The notes: generated from the sequence alone by a model not told the origin. DNA of 34,048 nt from Gemmatimonadota bacterium (GCA_022563405.1 JADFNK010000024.1:1-34048), one strand, 5' to 3'. Shown: positions 1-6,802, counted from the first letter of the stretch. A program made the numbers and translations.

Positions 1-167
1 CGATCCGCACGGTGGTCGTAAAGGACGGCACCGCCTACGTGCAGGCGGGCGCGGGTATCGTGGCCGACTCGGACCCGGCAAAGGAGTATGAAGAGACGTT
101 GAACAAGGCCAGGGCGCTTCTGCGCGCGGGGGCGATGCTGACCGCGCGGCCGACCTCTGACTCTTAA
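1..167 (+). CDS. trpE: Anthranilate synthase component I, C-terminal end (partial)
   Basis: The frame opening at base 3 reads [20 protein letters not shown], then [20 protein letters not shown], and stops at TAA 165-167. This is the hallmark C-terminus of the chorismate-binding TrpE family, in which the [10 protein letters not shown] segment belongs to the chorismate-binding fold. TrpE converts chorismate plus ammonia or glutamine to anthranilate, the first step of tryptophan synthesis, in the cytoplasm with TrpG. Only about 54 residues are in the window. No trpG follows, although it often lies downstream of trpE. The last codons and the stop lie inside a tRNA-Lys-like sequence (next entry), so the tail after about ALLRAG may have been replaced by an insertion event. 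The family call is secure; the tail replacement is inference. Confidence 0.9.
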   Translation, partial: IRTVVVKDGTAYVQAGAGIVADSDPAKEYEETLNKARALLRAGAMLTARPTSDS

Positions 168-201
168 TCAGTAGGTTCGGGGTTCGAGTCCTGAGAGGCG
201 T
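156..201 (+). other. Remnant of the 3' half of tRNA-Lys (CTT), att-site-like
   Basis: From 156 the sequence folds as an anticodon arm: stem TCTGA / TCAGT with four of five pairs, and a seven-base loop CTCTTAA holding anticodon CTT (163-165). A variable loop and a T-arm with loop TTCGAGT (183-189) follow. The T-stem CGGGG pairs with CCTGA only in part; restoring one C after CC would mend it, so a one-base deletion is likely. No D-arm or 5' acceptor strand lies upstream, where trpE is read instead. Integrases often target the 3' half of tRNA genes and leave such copies at element ends. An att relic is therefore plausible, but no integrase is visible in the window. Confidence 0.55.
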
Positions 202-350
202 GGAGCATAGTGGCCCGAAGTCGGTCTCCTTGCGGTGCCTGTCTCGGGTCGGCATCGTAGCCCGCACAGTAGGCAAGTCCGGTAATTCGAACGTGGAATC
301 GAGAAATCTAGGCGGTAAGTAACGCTTGGTGTCGGTGGGGCACACAGGGA

Positions 351-733
351 ATGCAGTTAGAGTTAGATCAAGAGATCCGTGCCGCCGTCCGCTCGTTCTG
401 GGCATCGAGGTCAGGCCAACAGAAGACCCAGAAGGCTCGCGGCACGGCAGACCAGGGGACGAGGGGATCAGTTACCGGTGGTAAGCACCTCGACGGCTTC
501 CTCGCTCTTTTCAGGGACCTGCTTCTGAGGGCGGAGATTCCTACGCCATGCGCTACGAGCTTCTTTGTCGCCGAATGCTGCGGGAGCGGCACTACTCCGG
601 CGCTGCGCTACTCCTGTCAGCGAGGGCAGACACAACGACGGGCGGTTACGTCGAACCTGCCGCCGACCTCACGATCGCCACACTTGCTTCGTCGATGGTT
701 GCTCACGCCAAGGGTGTTTTTGGAATCACCTAG
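351..733 (+). pseudogene. XhoI/PaeR7I-family type II restriction endonuclease, internally deleted and frameshifted
   Basis: Two pieces of one family are visible in different frames. From ATG 351 the frame reads an N-terminal block with IRAAVRSFW, the stretch GTADQGTRGSVTGGKHLDGF and LLLRAEIP up to about 541. This matches the N-terminus of PaeR7I/XhoI enzymes (recalled pattern with GTRG.VTGGK.LDGF). From about 542, in another frame, it reads YAMRYELLCRRMLRER, LLLSARAD and MVAHAKGV to TAG 731-733, the C-terminal block of the same family. Together they give about 128 codons against about 245 in the family. The missing middle includes the EFKSQ-type catalytic segment. The gene is therefore dead as an endonuclease. 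Its 3' end overlaps the convergent methyltransferase stop by a few bases. Confidence 0.75.
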
Positions 734-1569
734 TCGTCGAACCCAACGAGCTGGACCTCACACGGCGCGAAGAGATCTCCCTGGTCGCGTAGGCGACTGG
801 CCGCCATGCGGGCGTACTCCGGGTCAATCTCCACGCCGATGGAGTTTCTGCCTATCCGTGACGCGGCCAGCAACGTCGTGGCGGTCCCGGCAAAGGGATC
901 GAGGACTGTGTCCCCCACGAACGAGAACATCGACACCAGGCGGTGAGCCAACTCGACAGGGTAGGGCGCTGGGTGTTGTCTTGTCGACGCACCACCAACC
1001 GTCCAGATTTGCCCAAACCAGGCCTCAAAATCCTCGCGAGAGATCATGCTCAGGCTGCGCTCCCTATCAGTGGGCTGTCGGTAGCCGCCCGGCTTCCGCT
1101 CCATCAGGATGAACTCGATGTCATTCTTGATGATCGCATTGGGTTCGTACGGCTTTCCCAGAAAGCTGGAGTTCCCCTCGACCTCGAAATTGGCGTTTGC
1201 GATTTTGTGCCAGATGATAGGATTCAGATTGTCAAAGCCGAGTTTTCGGCAGCGTACCGCGATGTCCGAGTGCAAGGGCATTACCAGATGGCGACCGAAC
1301 TGGCGCCGAGAAAGGCATACGTCGCCGACAACGCACACCAACCGCCCTCCTGGTACTAGCACGCGGAACGCGTGGGCCCAGACTCGATCTAGCTCGTCGA
1401 GGAACGCCTCGTAGTCCTCAACATCCCCGAGCTGGTCACGATGGTCGTTGTATTTCTTTCGTGTCCAGTACGGCGGAGAGGTCACCACAAGGTGCACCGA
1501 CTCGTCCGGAATCCAGTCCAGGAGCCGGGCGTCTCCGCGGCGAAGCACGGCGGAAGTCAGCGAGTTCAC
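730..1569 (-). CDS. Beta-class DNA methyltransferase (probably N4-cytosine), partner of the broken endonuclease
   Basis: A protein of 279 aa. Motif IV TSPPYW is at residues 30-35 near the N-terminus. Motif I, DPFAGTATT, begins near residue 224 and is followed by IGVEIDPEYARMAASRL. This IV-before-I order defines the beta class. TSPPY favours N4-cytosine methylation, whereas N6-adenine enzymes usually carry D/N-PPY. The motif I glycine usually written DPFAGSGTT is Ala here. The chosen start is GTG 1569, with AAGGAGG upstream but only 3 nt away, closer than usual. It faces the endonuclease relic and overlaps it at the stop codons. With its endonuclease inactive it is probably a solitary methyltransferase. 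The target sequence cannot be read from the protein; CTCGAG would be the guess from the partner. Confidence 0.85.
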   Translation of the reverse strand: MNSLTSAVLRRGDARLLDWIPDESVHLVVTSPPYWTRKKYNDHRDQLGDVEDYEAFLDELDRVWAHAFRVLVPGGRLVCVVGDVCLSRRQFGRHLVMPLHSDIAVRCRKLGFDNLNPIIWHKIANANFEVEGNSSFLGKPYEPNAIIKNDIEFILMERKPGGYRQPTDRERSLSMISREDFEAWFGQIWTVGGASTRQHPAPYPVELAHRLVSMFSFVGDTVLDPFAGTATTLLAASRIGRNSIGVEIDPEYARMAASRLRDQGDLFAPCEVQLVGFDD

Positions 1570-1682
1570 CCGCCTCCTTCGCCTCGGTCTGGAGCTGAAG
1601 CGCGCGCGCGTGTCGTTGCGCTAGGTCCAAGTTCTCAAGTTTTGTCGCGGGTTGTGACATGCGATTTCGATTCCGGAGCCGT

Positions 1683-1700
1683 GAGGTTTCGAATAACCTC
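1683..1700. promoter_or_regulatory. Inverted repeat upstream of the methyltransferase
   Basis: GAGGTT-TCGAAT-AACCTC is a perfect dyad with 6-bp arms. It lies about 115 bp upstream of the methyltransferase start and 23 bp upstream of a short ORF that begins at 1660. The position suits an operator for methyltransferase expression, as many R-M systems use, but no C-protein gene was recognised. Confidence 0.35.
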
Positions 1701-1785
1701 CCATCCTACCAACACCCGAGGGACAAGCAAAGGCCTCCTTGGGACGCTCGCATGCTTCGACGCTTCGTGCGGTGCCCTGACAGTG

Positions 1786-1814
1786 TACGTAGGTTTCGAT
1801 TCCAAACATACGTA
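1786..1814. repeat. Intergenic dyad repeat, copy 1 (TACGTAGGTT-N9-AACATACGTA)
   Basis: Ten-base arms at 1786-1795 and 1805-1814 match as an inverted repeat at nine of ten positions across a 9-base spacer. The copy sits just beyond the stop codon of the M20 peptidase gene, in the gap before the methyltransferase. A second copy with the same arms and spacing is at 20718-20745, and both are followed by a related ATGG(C)ACCGAACA. The AT-rich arms and missing U-run argue against an intrinsic terminator. It may be an operator or a small dispersed repeat. Confidence 0.6.
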
Positions 1815-1826
1815 TGGCACCGAACA

Positions 1827-3200
1827 CTAGGTCCGGCGCCGGCCCAGCTCCTCGTAAAGATAAGCCAGCGCCCGAATCCCCAGCTCGATGTTCTCCTCGG
1901 GGAACCATTCGTTTGGCGCGTGCAGGTTCGCTCCCGGCAGGGAGAAGCCCATCAGGAGTACCGGTGCGTCGAGGATCCGCTCGAACTCGCCGACGATCGG
2001 GATGCTGCCGCCGCCGCCCGCCAAGACGGGGGCGGCTCCGAAGGCCTTGAGGAGCGCGGACGTTGCCGCCTCTTTGAGACGGCCGTCGAGTTGCGCGCGC
2101 CAGGGCATTCCTCCGTGTAGCTCCTCGATGGTCACCGTGACTCCGGGCGGAGTCACCGAGGTTATGTGCGCTCGGAAGAGCTCGGCCACGCGCTGCGGCG
2201 TCTGATCGGCAACCAGGCGGAAGCTCACTTTGGCCATGGCCTCGGCGGGCAGCACCGTCTTGGCGCCCTCGCCCGTGTAGCCTGAGAGGAGCCCGTTGAC
2301 CTCACATGTAGGCCGGATCCAGAGTCGTTCGAGGACGGAAAACCCGGGTTCGCCGCCCGCTGGCGCGGCGCCCAGAGACTCCGCGAATTCGTCCTCATCG
2401 AATGGAAGATCTCGAATCCCGTCCCTGGTCTCCTGGTCCCAATCCAGGACGTCGTCGTAGAAACCGTCGACGGCGATTCGCCCCTGATCGTCATGAAGGG
2501 TCGCGAGCATCCGCCCAAGGGCCATCGCGGGATTCACCACCGGGCCGCCGTACTCGCCCGAGTGCAAGTCGCTCGAGGGGCCCACGACCCGGATCTCGAA
2601 GTAAGCGAGGCCCCGCAGTGAAAAAAGGAGTGCGGGCAGGCCCGGCGCGAACATCCCCGTGTCGGAGATCACCACCGCGTCACAGGCCAGCCGCTCTTTT
2701 TGGGCCTCGACGAAGGGTACGAGATTCGGCGAGCCGACCTCCTCTTCGCCCTCGGCCAGAACGATCAGATTCACGGGAAGAGCCCCACCCTCCTTCAGGT
2801 GGGCCTCGGCAGCCTTGATGTGGAGGTAGAGTTGCCCCTTGTCATCCGTTGAGCCCCGGGCGTAGAGGCGCCCGTCACGAAACTCCGGCTCGAAGGGTGG
2901 TGAGTCCCACAGATCCAGGGGTTCGGCTGGCTGGACGTCGTAGTGGCCGTATACCAGGACCGTAGGAGCGTCGGAACCGGCACCACGCCACTCCCCCAAC
3001 ACGACCGGGTGGCCGTCGGTCTCGAGTACCTCGGCTTCGAGGCCGGCGCCCTCCATCTTATCGCGGAGCCACTCCGCGGCTCGACGTGTGTCGGCATCGT
3101 GTTCGGACTGCGCGCTCACGGAAGGAATTCGGAGGAACTCCAAGAGCTCTGATGTGAACCGGCCGAGCTCCCTCCCGATGAACCCCTGGACGTCACTCAT
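1827..3200 (-). CDS. M20 family metallodipeptidase
   Basis: A 457-aa zinc peptidase of the M20 dipeptidase/CNDP type. It probably hydrolyses dipeptides or small peptides in the cytoplasm. Metal-ligand regions are visible: YGHYDVQP (His about 76), RGSTDDKGQ (Asp about 109, bridging), and EGEEEVGS (about 141-147, with the general base Glu and a metal Glu). The dimerisation-domain HSG (DLHSGEYGG) and the C-terminal LHAPNEWF histidine are also present. Length fits the family. The frame is open further upstream, but ATG 3200 is preferred because it begins where homology begins and lies 5 nt after the stop of the preceding membrane-protein gene, which suggests co-transcription and translational coupling. 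No signal peptide is seen. Confidence 0.92.
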   Translation of the reverse strand: MSDVQGFIGRELGRFTSELLEFLRIPSVSAQSEHDADTRRAAEWLRDKMEGAGLEAEVLETDGHPVVLGEWRGAGSDAPTVLVYGHYDVQPAEPLDLWDSPPFEPEFRDGRLYARGSTDDKGQLYLHIKAAEAHLKEGGALPVNLIVLAEGEEEVGSPNLVPFVEAQKERLACDAVVISDTGMFAPGLPALLFSLRGLAYFEIRVVGPSSDLHSGEYGGPVVNPAMALGRMLATLHDDQGRIAVDGFYDDVLDWDQETRDGIRDLPFDEDEFAESLGAAPAGGEPGFSVLERLWIRPTCEVNGLLSGYTGEGAKTVLPAEAMAKVSFRLVADQTPQRVAELFRAHITSVTPPGVTVTIEELHGGMPWRAQLDGRLKEAATSALLKAFGAAPVLAGGGGSIPIVGEFERILDAPVLLMGFSLPGANLHAPNEWFPEENIELGIRALAYLYEELGRRRT

Positions 3201-3205
3201 GTCGC

Positions 3206-3484
3206 TCAGATGAGACCGCGAATTCCCCAGCGGTAGATGAAGCTCATGAGAACCGCAAGTGTGGCCGCACCAGCCATGCCGCCTGCGCTCCACGCAACCG
3301 GGTCATCGAACTCGAAGATGCCTACTCCCAGCATTCCGCCGATGACCGCGCCAAAGGCCCCTAGCACGAGGAGCACGGGTACATGCCCCGGTGTCTCTTC
3401 CGGTCTCTTGATCACCATTCTCATCACGAAGGCGATAGCGGCTCCCATGACGATCCAAATGCCGACAGCGATCCAATTGTTCAT
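3206..3484 (-). CDS. Small membrane protein, GlsB/YeaQ/YmgE-like
   Basis: A 92-aa protein made almost entirely of three hydrophobic segments: about residues 4-24, 36-58 and 65-86. The Gly-rich pattern GAFGAVIGGMLGVG followed by SAGGMAGA resembles the transglycosylase-associated (GlsB/YeaQ/YmgE) family. Those small inner-membrane proteins are often tied to envelope stress, and their activity is unproven. The start ATG 3484 has AGGGATGA upstream. It is followed within 5 nt by the M20 peptidase gene and preceded, after a hairpin, by the coiled-coil gene downstream of an ECF sigma factor. An envelope-stress link is inferred from this context. The family match is by eye. Confidence 0.6.
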   Translation of the reverse strand: MNNWIAVGIWIVMGAAIAFVMRMVIKRPEETPGHVPVLLVLGAFGAVIGGMLGVGIFEFDDPVAWSAGGMAGAATLAVLMSFIYRWGIRGLI

Positions 3485-3540
3485 TGATCATCCCTTAGAC
3501 GCTGTACTTCTTCAACAGCTTTATTGCGGTTCGGAGCAAC

Positions 3541-3561
3541 ACCACGGCCGCCGGCCGCGGT
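3541..3561 (-). terminator. GC-rich stem-loop after the coiled-coil gene
   Basis: On the minus strand ACCGCGGCC-GGC-GGCCGTGGT forms a nine-pair stem with one G-U and a three-base loop. It lies between the stop at 3603 and the next start at 3484. No U-run follows, so it is either a weak terminator or an mRNA-processing or stability hairpin. Confidence 0.35.
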
Positions 3562-3602
3562 CCTCGAGGCTGGGAATCTAAAGAGTCAGCCGCGCGGCGC
3601 TA

Positions 3603-4265
3603 CTACTTCCCTTGCTCTCGCATCGCCCGTTTCAGGGCATCGAGCCGGGCATCCACGTCGATTTCCGGTGGATCGGGGGGGCCTGCGAAACGGTCCGACG
3701 GGTCGTCGAACAGATCGTCCACTTCGTTGCTGGCTTCCCGCCGGGCATCGTCGCCCTCGATCTCATCCGCGAACCGGTCCAGCTCGGAGAAGAGGTCATC
3801 GGCTTCCTCGATGGAGTTGCGCGCGGTTGCCCGCCCGGCGGTGGCCGCAAGTCCCTCACGGTTCTTCTGCGCGTCCTTGATCGCCTCGATCATTTCCGCG
3901 TACTCCTCCTCGCGCATGTCCAGCTCTTCCTTCAACGCGAGGGCCTTGTGCTCGAGGACGCTTTGGCGGTGTTCGTGTTTCTCCGCGTACTCGCGGGCCA
4001 CACGAGCGGTCTCCTCGTCCGAGATGTCGAGGGCCAGCTTCTCCCGACGGCGGCAGGTCTTTCCTTGGCCCTCTGCTTTTTCTGCCCCCTCGATCGCGCC
4101 ACGGACGGCTTCTTCGAGCCGCCGGACTTCGGCCTTCGCATCGGCGGCCTCTCGCTTCATTTCGCGAAGAAGACGGTCCACCGTTTCCGGGATTTCGTCG
4201 CGACCCAACTCCTCTTTGAAGTTGTCGACGGCTTCGCGAAAGGCGTGGCGTAGGTTGTCGAACAT
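3603..4265 (-). CDS. Coiled-coil protein, PspA/IM30-like
   Basis: A 220-aa, highly charged, almost wholly helical protein with no signal peptide or membrane segment. Heptad-rich stretches span about residues 25-65 and 75-135 (for example LEHKALALKEELDMREEEYAEMIEAI written as two overlapping heptad blocks). An acidic, Pro-rich region with DDLFDDPSDRF and PPDPPEIDVDARL follows, then a short terminal helix. The layout resembles PspA/IM30-type membrane-stress proteins, but I do not see a decisive signature, so a generic coiled-coil protein is the safe reading. It starts 22 nt downstream of the ECF sigma gene and is probably in its operon. It takes the place where an anti-sigma factor is usually found, yet it has no membrane anchor or zinc motif. 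Confidence 0.6.
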   Translation of the reverse strand: MFDNLRHAFREAVDNFKEELGRDEIPETVDRLLREMKREAADAKAEVRRLEEAVRGAIEGAEKAEGQGKTCRRREKLALDISDEETARVAREYAEKHEHRQSVLEHKALALKEELDMREEEYAEMIEAIKDAQKNREGLAATAGRATARNSIEEADDLFSELDRFADEIEGDDARREASNEVDDLFDDPSDRFAGPPDPPEIDVDARLDALKRAMREQGK

Positions 4266-4287
4266 GTTCCGACTCAGAACCTTTGCA

Positions 4288-4920
4288 CTAATTGAGGAAC
4301 GGCTCGATCCTTTGGGCGAATGAATTGCGGGCGCGGTGCAGCCTGCTCTTCACGGTCCCGAGGTTGACGCCGGTGATTTCGGAGATCTCCTCGTAGCTCT
4401 TGCCCTCCAGCTCACGCAGTTGGAAGACCAAGCGATGGTGTTCCGGCAACTCCTGCACGGTGTCTTCCACGAGGCGCTTGAGAAAACGCTTTCGATAAAG
4501 ATCGTCGGGCCTCGTCCGGAAATCTTCGAACTGAATGGGGCGGTGTTCGTCGTCCCAACTGTTCGTGAGCCGCTGGAAGAGAACCAGGGGACTCCGTGAC
4601 CGGTTGCGGAGCTCGTTCTTGGAGAGATTACTCGCGATCGTATACACCCAGGTCGAGAACTTCTTCGAGGTGTCGAACCGATGGAGGTGCCGCGTGACTC
4701 GGATGAAGGCTTCCTGAACCAGGTCTTGTGCCTGGTCCCCATCGCCGGTCTTGCGGGCAACGAAGTGCACGAGCCGGTCGCGATACCGGTCGTACAGGTC
4801 CTCGAACGCACCAGTTCGGCCGCGAAGATGGGCGACGACGAGCTCCTCGTCACTCAACATGTCGAGGGCCTCTTCCTTCAAACCCGTTCGAGCATCGTCG
4901 TCCATCTGAGGCTTTCCCAT
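4288..4920 (-). CDS. ECF-type RNA polymerase sigma factor
   Basis: A protein of 210 aa. Sigma region 2 spans about residues 38-105: FEDLYDRYRDRLVHFV, then DLVQEAFIRV for core binding and FSTWVYTIASN for -10 recognition. Region 4 is at about 150-205: LPEHHRLVFQLRELEGKSYE followed by EISEITGVNLGTVKSRLHRAR, the helix-turn-helix that reads the -35. No region 1.1 or 3 is present. ATG 4920 is used; a second ATG five codons later is possible, and neither has a strong ribosome-binding site. No anti-sigma gene adjoins it. The following gene encodes a soluble coiled-coil protein. A role in envelope or general stress response is inferred from neighbours only. Confidence 0.93.
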   Translation of the reverse strand: MGKPQMDDDARTGLKEEALDMLSDEELVVAHLRGRTGAFEDLYDRYRDRLVHFVARKTGDGDQAQDLVQEAFIRVTRHLHRFDTSKKFSTWVYTIASNLSKNELRNRSRSPLVLFQRLTNSWDDEHRPIQFEDFRTRPDDLYRKRFLKRLVEDTVQELPEHHRLVFQLRELEGKSYEEISEITGVNLGTVKSRLHRARNSFAQRIEPFLN

Positions 4921-4990
4921 CCCGTCGGGCTCAGGCCGTCCGCTAGGACCGGTCCGACCTCACCCGACAATGATTCCCACTTTCGGTCGG

Positions 4991-5019
4991 AATATGATCC
5001 GTCCCGATCTCACCTTCAA
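4991..5019 (-). promoter_or_regulatory. Candidate promoter for the ECF sigma operon
   Basis: On the minus strand TTGAAG (5019-5014) and CATATT (4996-4991) are separated by 17 bp. Each matches four of six bases of the housekeeping -35 and -10 consensus. It lies about 70 bp upstream of the sigma start. This is pattern recognition only. Confidence 0.3.
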
Positions 5020-5212
5020 GGTCAGACCCGTTTCGAGGTCCGGTCGAAGCCCGCGTGTGTGCCGGGCGAAGTGGGTCTCAGGGCCCGTCTCGATCCAAAA
5101 AAAAGGCGGGGGAGACGCGGTCACCGCGGCACAAAATTAGCCCCCCAGGGCGGCCGCACGACTCCCTCAATCTCCACCCGCCGGATCACTCAGGATTTGG
5201 CCGGTGCGTTCT

Positions 5213-5221
5213 TGTTATAAT
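5213..5221 (+). promoter_or_regulatory. Extended -10 promoter element
   Basis: TGTTATAAT is a perfect extended -10 (TG-N-TATAAT). There is no good -35 at 17 bp, only TTGGCC 13 bp upstream, which fits an extended -10 promoter. It would drive the V4R/kinase pair with a leader of about 220 nt. Confidence 0.45.
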
Positions 5222-5447
5222 AGGATATGGGTGTGGCGATGTCACTCTCCTTTTGGCACTCTCTTCAGTACACTCTCTGGACGGGGTCCCGCTTTCGTTG
5301 CCGGGTGACCGACGGCCTGCGAGATTGGGGCCGTGGCATCCCGGGTGACGACCCACGTATTCCTTCAACAGCCTCCTGGCGAGCACGGCCATCGACCAAC
5401 CCACGCAGCAGACAGGAACAGAATCCATCACCAGCGGGCGCCAGCGG

Positions 5448-6020
5448 GTGTCGGCTCTGGTTGCCCTCACCATTCTGGAGGTCCTCCAGGCGAGTGATCG
5501 GCCCTTCGAGGTTTTCGAGGAGGAGGACACATCGATCACGATGCCCCGCAGGCTGGGTCTGAGTGATGTGGTGGAGCGCCGGATACGGACCTACCAAGAG
5601 GAAACCAAGAAGGGCAACAAGATCTCGGATGAGGAGTTCGGCGATCTCGTGCGGCTGGTGGTGAAGAGACCTGATGCGAGGGCGATTTTTCTGGAGTGTG
5701 GCGCCAGGCTGGCCGGCAAGCCGACCCGTCGACCTGGGCTGGTGCCCCGTAAGTTGGGGTTGGCGCTCGCAAAACGGAGAATTAGGAAGAGGCTCCGGAC
5801 GCTTTTCGGACGCCGCGTTGGAGGCTTCGCGGATGGGGGATTCGTTCTCGAGGGCCGTTCGCTCCTGTTTATCCAGAGCGACTCCGGAGGTGATGCTTGT
5901 TCCCTCGTGTCGGGTCTCTGCTCCGCGACGCTGAGCGGGTCGATCCAAGACCCACCGACCATCGCACACATCGCGTGTGAGGCTCGGGAAGACGCGTACT
6001 GTCGATGGGGGCCTCAGTAG
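5448..6020 (+). CDS. V4R-domain protein (putative small-molecule sensor)
   Basis: About 190 aa. The N-terminal half (1-90) is helical and charged and I do not recognise it. Residues about 104-120 form a basic linker (AKRRIRKRLRTLFGRR). Residues about 126-188 match the V4R (4-vinyl-reductase) fold pattern: GGFVLEGRSLLFIQSDS, then CSLVSGLCSATLSG and AHIACEAREDAYCRW. The Cys positions 151, 158, 177 and 185 are like those proposed to bind metal or ligand in that family. V4R domains are ligand-sensing modules, for example near phenol-responsive regulators and bacteriochlorophyll genes; the ligand here is unknown. The start is uncertain. GTG 5448 is the first plausible start, but the frame is open about 100 bp upstream with no ATG and no clear ribosome-binding site. 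The stop is 1 nt before the kinase-like gene, so the two are surely coupled. Confidence 0.6.
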   Translation: MSALVALTILEVLQASDRPFEVFEEEDTSITMPRRLGLSDVVERRIRTYQEETKKGNKISDEEFGDLVRLVVKRPDARAIFLECGARLAGKPTRRPGLVPRKLGLALAKRRIRKRLRTLFGRRVGGFADGGFVLEGRSLLFIQSDSGGDACSLVSGLCSATLSGSIQDPPTIAHIACEAREDAYCRWGPQ

Positions 6021-6021
6021 T

Positions 6022-6759
6022 ATGGATCCTTTGATCGTTGGAGGTGTGGCCGGGGCGGTTGCTGCCGTCGTCGGTTTTCTGGTGGGAAGAAGGACCGGTC
6101 GAACCTCGGGCGGTACTGTGCCGGCTCGCTCCACGCCGTCGGGCGAGGCCGGCCGTGACGATACGTCTTTTCGCCTGGGCCTTTCTCGCATCGGCGCTTA
6201 CTTGCGCGAGAACGTGGACGGCCCACTCGCCGCCGCGTTCGAGGACCGTAGCCTGTCACTCAGGCGAGCCGCCGAGGATGCTGTGGGGGCCATCGAGGAT
6301 CTCCATTTCTTTCTGGAGGACCCGGCCGGCGAGATCGGCGAGGACGATCTGGCCCGAATCGTCAAGGAGGCGGTCAAGGCATACGAGTCCCAATGGGACC
6401 TCTCCGTTCTTTTTTCGGCGAAGGGTTCGGTCCAAGTCCGCGTGAACACCGAAGCCCTCCTCGACGCGCTGTACCTCGTTCTTCATAACGCCGCGGTTTT
6501 TGGCCTTGGCAAGGATGTAGTGGCGACCGTTTCGAGCGATGGAGAGTGGGGTCGCGTGCTTATCCAGGATGGGGGTCCGGGCTTCTCCGCCGAAGCGTTG
6601 TCCAGGGCGTACGATCCGTTTTACTCAACCTCTGAGGGAGGCCTGGGGCTCGGGCTCTCTCATGCCCGGAGGGCCGTGGAGCTTCAGGCCGGCCGGATCC
6701 ACTTGAGGAACGGTCCCGACGGAGGCGCGGAGGTGGAGATCTCGGTTCCCTTGGTCTAG
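6022..6759 (+). CDS. Histidine-kinase-like ATPase lacking the phosphoacceptor His
   Basis: A 245-aa protein. A single transmembrane helix covers residues 3-22 and a short linker follows. A DHp-like helical pair spans about 52-100, then a GHKL/HATPase_c domain (about 110-245) with all ATP-binding boxes: N-box LVLHNAAVFG (Asn 156), G1 DGGPGFS (183-189), F-box YDPFYST (197-203) and G2 GGLGLGL (206-212). Where kinases read H-E-x-R-N-P-L, this protein reads ENVDGPL at 63-69, so Glu 63 stands in for the phosphoacceptor. Autophosphorylation in the usual way is therefore unlikely. It may act as an ATP-dependent switch or partner kinase. ATG 6022 is chosen because the stop of the V4R gene is at 6020; the frame is open 15 codons earlier. 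No response-regulator gene is near. Confidence 0.85.
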   Translation: MDPLIVGGVAGAVAAVVGFLVGRRTGRTSGGTVPARSTPSGEAGRDDTSFRLGLSRIGAYLRENVDGPLAAAFEDRSLSLRRAAEDAVGAIEDLHFFLEDPAGEIGEDDLARIVKEAVKAYESQWDLSVLFSAKGSVQVRVNTEALLDALYLVLHNAAVFGLGKDVVATVSSDGEWGRVLIQDGGPGFSAEALSRAYDPFYSTSEGGLGLGLSHARRAVELQAGRIHLRNGPDGGAEVEISVPLV

Positions 6760-6802
6760 AAGCGGATTAGAGGACCACAGCGGGCGCGCGTCACCGAGTA
6801 CC

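Larger units (their letters stand above)
4921..5447. other. Intergenic region between the sigma operon and the V4R/kinase pair
   Basis: No convincing gene lies here; several short ORFs have no family pattern. It holds a candidate leftward promoter (4991-5019) and an extended -10 for the rightward genes (5213-5221). Around 5078-5125 a CGTCTC/GAGACG dyad flanks an A8 tract. The V4R frame stays open from about 5350 without an ATG, so the gene may start upstream of the GTG given. Confidence 0.5.

Noticed and set aside
351-1112. A single 253-codon ORF through the endonuclease relic and into the methyltransferase region
   Set aside because: Family likeness ends near 541. Beyond that the frame is antisense to the methyltransferase and of low-complexity Arg/Pro type.
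1436-1660. A 74-codon minus-strand ORF starting MSQPATKLENLDLAQ, overlapping the methyltransferase start
   Set aside because: Its first 30 residues look protein-like, but the rest is a shadow of the methyltransferase frame. It has no HTH of a C-protein. It may be a leader but is not supported as a gene.
3612-4253. Long plus-strand ORFs opposite the coiled-coil gene
   Set aside because: Antisense shadows of a charged coiled-coil gene; no ribosome-binding site or family signature.
5227-5562. ATG ORF just after the extended -10 at 5213
   Set aside because: It looks leaderless-like, but the sequence has no family pattern and runs out of frame into the V4R gene.
5265-6191. 308-codon minus-strand ORF opposite the V4R and kinase genes
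   Set aside because: The composition is that of an antisense frame; the plus-strand V4R and HATPase motifs settle the coding strand.
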